A stretch of 5,001 nucleotides of DNA from an uncultured beta proteobacterium. Lineage in GTDB: Bacteria; Pseudomonadota; Gammaproteobacteria; Burkholderiales; Burkholderiaceae_B. Under the pieces are notes generated by a model. The model was not told where the DNA came from and did no database searches. It was given only the letters and a program-made list of their open reading frames with translations. The translations under genes were made by a program, and so were the position numbers. Below are positions 1 to 5,001 of this stretch, piece after piece; position 1 is the stretch's first letter; every line of letters begins with the position of its first letter. Location of the stretch: positions 1 through 5,001 of the forward strand of contig CAIYWO010000194.1 of assembly GCA_903929925.1 (NCBI GenBank), given 5' to 3'.

Positions 1-478
1 CGGGCAACAAAGCGTATTCGGACCTCGCAACTTCAACACGCAAGGTGGTCAAAGTTACTCGAATGACGGCTGGGATGGGTACCCCGCTGCACGGCAAAGA
101 CTGATTGACTCGATGCGGCAGACTCGTCTGTCAAACCCGGTCCTGCTCGGTGGCGACGTGCATCAAAACTGGGTGGGCCATATTCTGGCCGACTACAACA
201 ATCCAGCGAGCAAGAAAGTTGGGGTTGAGTTTTGCGGCACAAGTATTACTTCACTTACGACGCTAACGAATAGCGAACAGGCGAAAATTATTGAACGCCA
301 CCCACACTTTGTGTTTGGTGACTGTGAGTCGCGTGGCTTTGGAGTCGTGGAAATCACGCCCACCCAAATCACCACCACATTAAAAGCCGTTCGCGATGCG
401 ACCGACCCGCTTTCCGAGGCGTTCACACTTGCACGCTTTCATGTCGAAGCAGGTCAAACCGACATCAATAGACTCTAG
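1..478 (+). CDS. phoD: PhoD-family alkaline phosphatase / phosphodiesterase, C-terminal part (5' end outside window)
   Basis: This is the 3' end of a PhoD-type metallophosphatase, a secreted or periplasmic enzyme that hydrolyses phosphomonoesters or phosphodiesters and helps release phosphate. The reading frame is open from base 2 and gives 158 residues before the TAG at 476-478. The Met codon at 113 is internal, because family-typical sequence lies before it. Visible family features, numbered from the first complete codon, are a GQQ segment at 1-3, DGWDGYPAAR at 22-31, the metal-binding-type GGDVHQNW at 50-57 (Asp52 and His54 are the likely ligands), the VEFCGTSIT block after it, and a C-terminal SRGFGVVEITP stretch leading to a final beta-strand. 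The N-terminal twin-arginine signal and first metal ligands usual in PhoD would lie upstream and cannot be checked. It converges on the minus-strand cluster with a 27-base gap. The family call is strong; the exact substrate, and hence the symbol, is inferred. Confidence 0.9.
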   Translation, partial: GQQSVFGPRNFNTQGGQSYSNDGWDGYPAARQRLIDSMRQTRLSNPVLLGGDVHQNWVGHILADYNNPASKKVGVEFCGTSITSLTTLTNSEQAKIIERHPHFVFGDCESRGFGVVEITPTQITTTLKAVRDATDPLSEAFTLARFHVEAGQTDINRL

Positions 479-502
479 TTACGCCCACTAAACGACCTGC
501 TT
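447..502. terminator. Inverted repeat at the convergent gene junction (weak terminator candidate)
   Basis: AAGCAGGTC at 447-455 is perfectly complementary to GACCTGCTT at 494-502. This gives a 9-bp stem with a 38-base loop that contains the phoD stop codon, and it lies in or beside the 27-base gap between the two converging genes. The position fits a bidirectional transcript end. However, the loop is long and no T-run follows the stem on either strand, so it is not a classical intrinsic terminator and may be chance. Confidence 0.2.
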
Positions 503-505
503 GTA

Positions 506-1570
506 CTATGCGGCGGAATCAACCTTCACGCCTGCGACCCACTCGCGCCACAGCGCGACGATAAGCGCCATCAATACCGGACCAATAAATAATCCCACAA
601 ATCCCATCGTCGTCACCCCACCGACCAACCCGAAAAAGGTAGGCAGGAATGGAAGCTTCACAGGACCGCCGACCAGCCTTGGTCGCAAGGTCTTGTCGAC
701 AATGAAGAGTTCGATCGAGCCCCACGCAAACAGTCCAGCGCCTGCCAACGGACTGCCCGATCCAACGAGATACAGAGAGACCAAGGTAAACGAAAGCGGA
801 GCACCGCCGGGGATCATGGCCATCACGGCAGTAATCACACCCAGCAATACAGGAGATGGCACACCGGCAACCCAGTAGGCCACACCCAACACAACGCCCT
901 CACCGATCGCGATCAGACCCATCCCAGTGACCGTTGCACTGATCGTCGCCGGCACCACGCGAGAGAAACGTTGCCAACGTGTCGGCAGCACGCGTTCGCC
1001 TAGGATATCAAGCTGAGCCGCCATGTAATGTCCGTCTTTGTAGACGAATAACAGGGTGATCAGCATAAACAGCAGGGTAAGCATGATGTGGAAAAAATTA
1101 CCGGTAGCCGCGAGCACCAACCGGTAAATATTGCCAATATGCTGGCCACTGACCAACTCAACCATACTGCCGATCGCGTGGGGCTGGCCCAAATAGTCAG
1201 CCCAATAGGTCCCGAGCGTGTCACCAACGATCGGCAATGCGACGATCCATGCCGGCGCATCTACCCCATCCTTATTGGCTGCCAACACCCAAGCCACAAA
1301 GTGCCTAGCTTCGTTCACAGAGTAATAGAGCGCGACAGAGATCGGAACAATCAGTAGTACAACAATCGCCACCAACGCCGTGCTGGCCGCGAGGGTCGTC
1401 CGACCCGAGCAAACATCTACCCACTTTGAGTAGACAGGCCAGCTCGCAAACCCAATAATCAAGGCCGCGAGTACCGGCACCACAAAGCCGCTAAAGAAAT
1501 AGACAGCGGCTGCCAGCAACAGAACTAGCAGCAACCTCGCAACGATATGGAGCGGTAAGACCGGTTGCAT
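506..1570 (-). CDS. AI-2E family (PerM/YdiK-type, formerly UPF0118) transporter-like membrane protein
   Basis: This 354-residue inner-membrane protein belongs to the AI-2E/PerM family, whose members are reported as exporters of autoinducer-2 or as ion/H+ antiporters; many have no known substrate. Length and layout fit the family. A hydrophobic pair lies at about residues 10-45 and another helix at 61-83. A soluble segment of roughly 85-155 follows, then a helix at 160-178 ending in FVYKDG. After this come a cluster of helices from about 208 to 290 and a C-terminal helical pair. The best family signature is the C-terminal block at about 292-343: the basic DKTLRPRLVGG stretch, then LPFLPTFFGLVGG, then GLFIGPVLMAL and WREW. 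The ATG overlaps the TAA of the upstream dehydrogenase by one base (TAATG) and has no strong Shine-Dalgarno, so translation probably depends on coupling. It is the last gene of the minus-strand cluster. The substrate cannot be read from the sequence. Confidence 0.9.
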   Translation of the reverse strand: MQPVLPLHIVARLLLVLLLAAAVYFFSGFVVPVLAALIIGFASWPVYSKWVDVCSGRTTLAASTALVAIVVLLIVPISVALYYSVNEARHFVAWVLAANKDGVDAPAWIVALPIVGDTLGTYWADYLGQPHAIGSMVELVSGQHIGNIYRLVLAATGNFFHIMLTLLFMLITLLFVYKDGHYMAAQLDILGERVLPTRWQRFSRVVPATISATVTGMGLIAIGEGVVLGVAYWVAGVPSPVLLGVITAVMAMIPGGAPLSFTLVSLYLVGSGSPLAGAGLFAWGSIELFIVDKTLRPRLVGGPVKLPFLPTFFGLVGGVTTMGFVGLFIGPVLMALIVALWREWVAGVKVDSAA

Positions 1571-2517
1571 TAGGTCAGCACTCGCTGTGGCTTACCCGCG
1601 ACGAAGGCCGCGATATTCGCGACAACGTTCGGGTAGAACACCGCGAAGTTTTCTGGCGTGGCGTAGCCCAAATGCGGCGTCAACAACGCACGCGGCACTT
1701 TGCGCCAGACATCGTCAGCAGCCAGGGGCTCTGAGTCATAAACATCAATACCTGCGCCACCGATCTTGCCTTGCTCTAACAACGCGCGCAAAGCAACTTG
1801 ATCAATGAGGCCTGCACGCGAAGTATTCACGATGAACGCGGTGGGCTTCATCGACTTCAAGCTTGTCGCATCGACAACACCACGCGAGCGATCGCTCAGC
1901 ACCATGTGCACGCTAATCGCATCCGACGTCTTAAAGAGTTCTTCTTTGCTCACGAGCTTAACGCCGGCCTCAGCAGCACGTTCTTCGGTCAGGTTGGGAC
2001 TCCAGGCGACAACTTCCATGCCAAACGCATGACCAACCTTCGCAACCTTTTTACCTAACTGACCTGCGCCCACCAGTCCGAGGCGTTTGCCTTCAACCGT
2101 TGGGGGCATCGAGGTCTGCCAGAGTCCGTTCGTCATATTGACTGACTCTTGAGGAATCTTTTTAAACAACGCCAGCATCAACGCCCAAGCGAGCTCTGCA
2201 GTTGCGCCCGTGCTCTTGGGATCACCTGGCGAACCACACACGACCACGCCCTTTTGACGGCAGGCTTCGAGATCGATCGAGTTATTGCGCAAACCGGTCG
2301 TCACGAGCAATTTCAGTTTTGGCATCGCCTGAATAACGGAGGCCGGAAACGCCGAGCGCTCACGCATCGCAACAACAACTTCGAAATCAGCTAACGTCTT
2401 CGCAAGTTGCTCGGGCTGAATAAACTCATGGAAAAATTTAACGTCTGCGCCAAGCGAAGACCAGTCCGCCATTCCCTGGGCAACTTTCAAATAATCATCA
2501 AGAACTGCAATACGCAT
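1570..2517 (-). CDS. D-2-hydroxyacid dehydrogenase family protein, NAD(P)-dependent
   Basis: This 315-residue cytosolic oxidoreductase should interconvert a D-2-hydroxyacid and a 2-oxoacid using NAD(H) or NADP(H). It has the two-part D-isomer dehydrogenase fold. The substrate-binding half contains a TTGLRN motif (Arg77). The Rossmann half has the dinucleotide motif GAGQLG at 150-155. The catalytic triad is present: Arg234 in NTSRAGLID, Glu263 in YDSEPL and His282 in TPHLGYATPENF. The start is placed at the ATG at 2517 because GGAG lies six bases before it and MRIAVLDDY is the usual N-terminus of this subfamily. An in-frame ATG at 2523 directly abuts the GGAG, and a TTG at 2529 would overlap it; both are less likely. 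The gene follows dsbC by 27 bases and overlaps the next gene by one. Substrate is unknown: glycerate, glyoxylate/hydroxypyruvate, lactate-like acids or phosphoglycerate are all possible. No C-terminal ACT domain is present, so it is not a long-form SerA. Confidence 0.92.
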   Translation of the reverse strand: MRIAVLDDYLKVAQGMADWSSLGADVKFFHEFIQPEQLAKTLADFEVVVAMRERSAFPASVIQAMPKLKLLVTTGLRNNSIDLEACRQKGVVVCGSPGDPKSTGATAELAWALMLALFKKIPQESVNMTNGLWQTSMPPTVEGKRLGLVGAGQLGKKVAKVGHAFGMEVVAWSPNLTEERAAEAGVKLVSKEELFKTSDAISVHMVLSDRSRGVVDATSLKSMKPTAFIVNTSRAGLIDQVALRALLEQGKIGGAGIDVYDSEPLAADDVWRKVPRALLTPHLGYATPENFAVFYPNVVANIAAFVAGKPQRVLT

Positions 2518-2523
2518 TGTCAT

Positions 2524-2527
2524 CTCC
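2524..2527 (-). promoter_or_regulatory. Shine-Dalgarno (GGAG) that sets the dehydrogenase start
   Basis: On the minus strand the sequence reads TTGGAGATGACAATG. GGAG is six bases upstream of the ATG at 2517, which is good spacing. It is zero bases from the ATG at 2523 and lies inside the coding sequence if TTG at 2529 is used. This decides in favour of 2517. Confidence 0.75.
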
Positions 2528-2544
2528 AAATAATCTGACTGAAT

Positions 2545-3294
2545 TTACTTCAATCTCTTCTCGAGTTCTTCTTTAGGGATTGCGCCCCCTACACGGCTGC
2601 CATCTGCAAAAAATATTGCAGGCGTCCCACGCACCATTAGCTTTTGTCCAAGCGCCACCATCTTATCAACAGGAACCTCGCAGTCAACTGTTGGCGGCAC
2701 TACGCCTTTTAACATCCAAGCGTCCCAGGTTTCACCCCGATCCTTTGCGCACCAGATATTCTTAACTTTTTGGGTCGAGTCAGGTGACAGGATCGGGTAG
2801 GGGAAGGTATACACAGTCAGGTTGTCGATTTCACCCAGCGACTTGCGAAGGCTTTTGCAGTACCCACAATTTGGATCTTCAAAAATAGCGAGTTTGCGCG
2901 AGCCATCTCCGCGCACTTGTTTAAAGGCCAACTCAAACGGCAACTGTTCAAACGGTACCTTGGCTAACTCATCCTGCCGCTCACGCGTGATGTCGCGACG
3001 CGTTTTTGCGTCGATGAGCGTGCCATCCAGCACAAAGTTGACCTGTTCGTCCGTGTAGACGAGATCAGAGCCCAGTTGGACTTCATACAAACCGTACGGG
3101 GTCGAGCGTACACCGACGATAGGTGGATTATTGAAACGCTCGGCAAACAGCTTTTTGACTGCGGCTAATTTAGCGTCCTCGCTACTTGCAGCAGCGGCGG
3201 CCGCAACAACAGGAGGCGTTGCCTGGGCAACAACGGCAGTGCTACACAACGAGACCACGACCAACGACATACCCATAAAAAAACGTTTAAACAT
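2545..3294 (-). CDS. dsbC: DsbC-like thiol:disulfide interchange protein (periplasmic disulfide isomerase)
   Basis: This 249-residue protein is a periplasmic disulfide isomerase, which as a dimer reshuffles wrong disulfides and in known systems is kept reduced by DsbD. Residues 1-25 form a signal peptide: basic MFKR, a hydrophobic core, then a signal peptidase I-type AQA end. An alanine-rich linker follows at about 29-37, then the N-terminal dimerisation domain at roughly 40-105 (TPYGLYEVQLG, DGTLIDAKTRRDIT). The thioredoxin-fold domain carries the active site CGYC at 143-146 within FEDPNCGYCKSL and the cis-proline loop GTPAIF (Thr224-Pro225). Cys182 and Cys205 are placed like the second, structural disulfide of E. 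coli DsbC. The extra single Cys17 lies in the signal peptide. The length is slightly above E. coli DsbC because of the alanine-rich linker. It begins eight bases after the ubiH stop. DsbG is the main alternative, but CGYC and the Thr before the cis-proline favour DsbC. Confidence 0.95.
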   Translation of the reverse strand: MFKRFFMGMSLVVVSLCSTAVVAQATPPVVAAAAAASSEDAKLAAVKKLFAERFNNPPIVGVRSTPYGLYEVQLGSDLVYTDEQVNFVLDGTLIDAKTRRDITRERQDELAKVPFEQLPFELAFKQVRGDGSRKLAIFEDPNCGYCKSLRKSLGEIDNLTVYTFPYPILSPDSTQKVKNIWCAKDRGETWDAWMLKGVVPPTVDCEVPVDKMVALGQKLMVRGTPAIFFADGSRVGGAIPKEELEKRLK

Positions 3295-3299
3295 TATTG

Positions 3300-3304
3300 C
3301 TCCT
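3300..3304 (-). promoter_or_regulatory. dsbC Shine-Dalgarno (AGGAG) overlapping the ubiH stop codon
   Basis: The minus strand reads TAGGAGCAATAATG. The TAG is the ubiH-like gene's stop (3305-3303), and its last two bases supply the AG of AGGAG, five bases before the dsbC ATG at 3294. Ribosomes ending ubiH therefore sit on the dsbC initiation site, which fits translational coupling. Confidence 0.8.
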
Positions 3305-4469
3305 AGCGGGAGGCCCCCGTGATCAGCTGCCGTTTAATAAACGGTAACTTTTCAGCGAGGTTCATCCCCATGTTGCGCAACCAAACGACGGGTGCGTGTT
3401 GAACATCAAACAAACGAGCTAAGCCATCTGTCACGAGACGCATCGCCAGCACTGGCTCTGCGCGAAGTCGGCGATACCGCCGCAATACCATTGGGTCCCC
3501 GGGACTGCGAAACGATTCGCGCTTCACAACAGTTTCTACGAGCGCTTGCACATCACCCAGCCCCAAATTAAGTCCTTGCCCTGCCAAGGGATGTACCCGA
3601 TGGGCTGCATCACCGGCTAGCGCAAGGCGATCACTGATTAATGGCGATTGATCAAGCGTCAAGGGAAAGCTATGCACAGCACCACGCAAAGTCAACGTCC
3701 CTAATCGGCCCGCTGTGACAGCAGCGAGTCTTGCCTGTAGGGCCGCCGCACGCTCTTGAGGAGACATCGTCTGCAATGACTGCGCAATCTCTTCTTTAAG
3801 GGACCACACCATCGAAACTTGTGGGCCCTTCGTCGTGTCGGGCATCGGTAACAAAGCTAAGACACCGTCCGCACCAAACCATTGCAAGGCCGTCCCTTGA
3901 TGCGGCAAGCTGCAATCAAAGTGAGCCACCAGAGCCGTTGCACCGTAAGGCCGACTATCTACCGTTAAGCCAGCCGCCGCCCGCAGAGGTGACTGTGCAC
4001 CATCGGCTGCAATGAACAGCTCGGCCGCAAGCGTTGTGCCGCGCTCAGTTGTCAACGTACCAGGCGTGTAGGACGCAAATTTTTCAGTTACCCACTGCAG
4101 TCCCATCACTTGAGCGGCCTGTACCAGTACGCGCTCAATTTCAGAAGACTCTACGATCCAGGCTAGTTCAGCTTGCGCAGACTGCCAGGCGTTCAGGTTC
4201 AACAATCCATTGCCGTCACCATGGATTTCCATGGCCTGCACAGCAGTCAAACGTTGTACGTCCATCAAATCCCACACGCCAATCGATGCCAGGAACCGCT
4301 GGCTAGCAGGGGACAAGGCATAGACCCGAGGATAAAACTCGTCTTGCGCGAGCGTTGGCACGGTAGGTCGTGGGCCGACGAGCGTAACGGCCTCCCCCTT
4401 GCGGGCAAACGCCAACGCTGTGGATAAACCCACAATACCACTGCCACAAACGACGATTGAAGCGCTCAT
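3303..4469 (-). CDS. ubiH: UbiH/UbiF/COQ6-family FAD-dependent monooxygenase
   Basis: This 388-residue flavoprotein belongs to the aromatic hydroxylase group that adds hydroxyls to the ubiquinone ring using O2, NAD(P)H and FAD at the inner face of the membrane. The length matches the family. The FAD-binding Rossmann motif GSGIVG is at 9-14. YPRVYALSPAS at 46-56 corresponds to the family's conserved Arg-x-x-Ala-Leu-Ser segment. ADGAQSPLR at 155-163 is the DG motif. GDAAH at 286-290 is followed by HPLAGQGLNLGLGD at 293-306, which matches the UbiH/COQ6 signature exactly. The ATG at 4469 lies 18 bases after the mltA stop, with only a weak AGG ten bases upstream. Its TAG forms part of the dsbC ribosome site. 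Family membership is secure. Which ring position it hydroxylates (UbiH, UbiF, UbiI or UbiM-like) cannot be told from motifs, so the symbol is provisional. Confidence 0.93.
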   Translation of the reverse strand: MSASIVVCGSGIVGLSTALAFARKGEAVTLVGPRPTVPTLAQDEFYPRVYALSPASQRFLASIGVWDLMDVQRLTAVQAMEIHGDGNGLLNLNAWQSAQAELAWIVESSEIERVLVQAAQVMGLQWVTEKFASYTPGTLTTERGTTLAAELFIAADGAQSPLRAAAGLTVDSRPYGATALVAHFDCSLPHQGTALQWFGADGVLALLPMPDTTKGPQVSMVWSLKEEIAQSLQTMSPQERAAALQARLAAVTAGRLGTLTLRGAVHSFPLTLDQSPLISDRLALAGDAAHRVHPLAGQGLNLGLGDVQALVETVVKRESFRSPGDPMVLRRYRRLRAEPVLAMRLVTDGLARLFDVQHAPVVWLRNMGMNLAEKLPFIKRQLITGASR

Positions 4470-4487
4470 GCGGTTATGACCTGTTGC

Positions 4488-5001
4488 TTATCGGGCCGAA
4501 GGTGTGCCGGCCTGTTTAGGCCACAACACCCACATCTGACCGGTCTGTTTCATTCGGCCGGCGAGCTCGCCCGCCGCCGCACCAAAGCCCCAATAAAAAT
4601 CGGTGCGTGCTGCGCCACGAATCGCGGTGCCGGTATCTTGTGCAAAAACCAATCGATTCAGTGCGGTATTAGAGGATGGCATCGTTGTCGACAAAAATAC
4701 GGGAGTACCTAGTGGTACAAAATTTGTATCGACAGCGATTGAGCGCTGTGCCATCAACGGAATACCGTAAGCACCTTTGGGGCCAATTTCAGGATCGGTG
4801 ATGGGCTCTTCTGCAAAGAACACCATCGCCGGATTCGCGTTCAGCATCTCTTGTGTGCGACCGGGATTGCGTTTCGCCCAGGCACGTATGCTTTGCATAG
4901 AGGTCTGCGCAATCGGCATTTCGCCTTTGTCCGCCAACCATTTCCCGATAGAAACATATGGGTGACCGTTATGGTCTGCATAGGCGACGCGGATTGTTTT
5001 A
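4488..5001 (-). CDS. mltA: Membrane-bound lytic murein transglycosylase A, C-terminal part (5' end outside window)
   Basis: This is the 3' part of an MltA gene. MltA is normally an outer-membrane lipoprotein that cleaves the MurNAc-GlcNAc bond of peptidoglycan with formation of 1,6-anhydro-MurNAc, in wall turnover. The frame is open from the window edge (first complete codon 5000-4998) to the TAA at 4490-4488, giving 170 residues. The start runs into family sequence (RVAYADHNGHPYVSIGKWL), and the TTG at 4937 is an internal Leu codon, not a start. The C-terminal 3D (Asp-Asp-Asp) domain is clear: AVDTNFVPLGTPVFL, then LVFAQDTGTAIRGAARTDFYWG, then a GELAGRMKQTGQMWVLWPK end. The Asp of QDTG (codon 4637-4635) corresponds to the catalytic acid known in E. 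coli MltA, and the later Asp of RTDFYWG is also conserved. The lipobox and signal peptide would be right of the window. It is the first visible gene of the cluster, followed by ubiH after 18 bases. Confidence 0.93.
   Translation of the reverse strand, partial: KTIRVAYADHNGHPYVSIGKWLADKGEMPIAQTSMQSIRAWAKRNPGRTQEMLNANPAMVFFAEEPITDPEIGPKGAYGIPLMAQRSIAVDTNFVPLGTPVFLSTTMPSSNTALNRLVFAQDTGTAIRGAARTDFYWGFGAAAGELAGRMKQTGQMWVLWPKQAGTPSAR

Larger units (their letters stand above)
506..5001 (-). other. Predicted five-gene operon mltA - ubiH - dsbC - D-hydroxyacid dehydrogenase - AI-2E family protein
   Basis: Five genes run in the same direction with gaps of 18, 8 and 27 bases and then a one-base overlap. 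None of these gaps has room for both a terminator and a promoter. Stop-codon/ribosome-site sharing at ubiH-dsbC and the TAATG junction at 1568-1572 support a shared transcript. The promoter is not visible and would lie beyond base 5001, unless an internal one exists inside a coding sequence. Inferred from layout only. Confidence 0.75.

Noticed and set aside
193..426. Minus-strand open frame opposite the phoD 3' end
   Set aside because: Antisense to clear PhoD sequence containing the GDVH motif; no recognisable domain.
113..478. Reading phoD as a complete short gene starting at ATG 113
   Set aside because: The frame stays open to base 2 and the upstream codons encode family-typical sequence, including DGWDGYPAAR, so this is a gene cut by the window edge.
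501..878. Plus-strand open frame of 125 codons opposite the AI-2E family gene
   Set aside because: Low-complexity Thr/Pro/Asn-rich translation with no family resemblance, lying wholly antisense to a well-supported membrane protein; a shadow frame.
3187..3210. GC-rich GCN-like repeat in the dsbC 5' region as a possible microsatellite or regulatory element
   Set aside because: It simply encodes the alanine-rich linker after the signal peptide, and the codons are mixed rather than a true tandem repeat.
4034..4427. Two overlapping plus-strand frames opposite ubiH
   Set aside because: Both are antisense to the conserved N-terminal half of the monooxygenase and their translations lack any domain or convincing ribosome site.
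4488..4937. Reading mltA as a complete 149-residue gene starting at 4937
   Set aside because: That codon is TTG inside conserved MltA sequence (SIGKWLADKGE), and the frame continues open to the window edge; it is a truncated view of a longer gene.

Overview
The window looks like an ordinary chromosomal segment of a Gram-negative proteobacterium. The gene content and the quality of the protein matches suggest a betaproteobacterium, possibly Burkholderiales; this is inferred from protein character and gene order, not from a marker gene. Composition is moderately GC-rich and looks even throughout by eye. I see no RNA gene, insertion sequence, CRISPR array or phage gene.

Layout. Bases 2-478 on the plus strand are the 3' end of a PhoD-type alkaline phosphatase/phosphodiesterase gene whose start lies left of the window. 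It converges, with only 27 bases between the stop codons, on a tightly packed minus-strand cluster filling the rest of the window. In transcription order (right to left) the cluster is: the C-terminal part of a lytic murein transglycosylase A (mltA, 4488-5001), a UbiH/COQ6-family FAD monooxygenase (3303-4469), a DsbC-like periplasmic disulfide isomerase (2545-3294), a D-2-hydroxyacid dehydrogenase (1570-2517) and an AI-2E/PerM-family membrane protein (506-1570). The gaps are 18, 8 and 27 bases, followed by a one-base stop/start overlap (TAATG), so a single polycistronic transcript is likely. Its promoter would lie right of the window.

How the genes relate. They do not form one obvious pathway. 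MltA and DsbC act in the cell envelope: MltA on peptidoglycan, DsbC on misfolded disulfide proteins. UbiH makes ubiquinone, which is the electron acceptor for the DsbA/DsbB oxidation branch; any functional link between ubiH and dsbC is only inference. The dehydrogenase and the AI-2E-family protein are translationally coupled but their substrate is not readable from sequence. The PhoD gene is a separate convergent unit.

No gap exceeds 30 bases, so there is no unexplained intergenic region. Two start or ribosome-binding-site details are useful: the dehydrogenase start is best placed at the ATG at 2517, and the dsbC Shine-Dalgarno overlaps the ubiH stop codon. I found nothing that supports a novel system.
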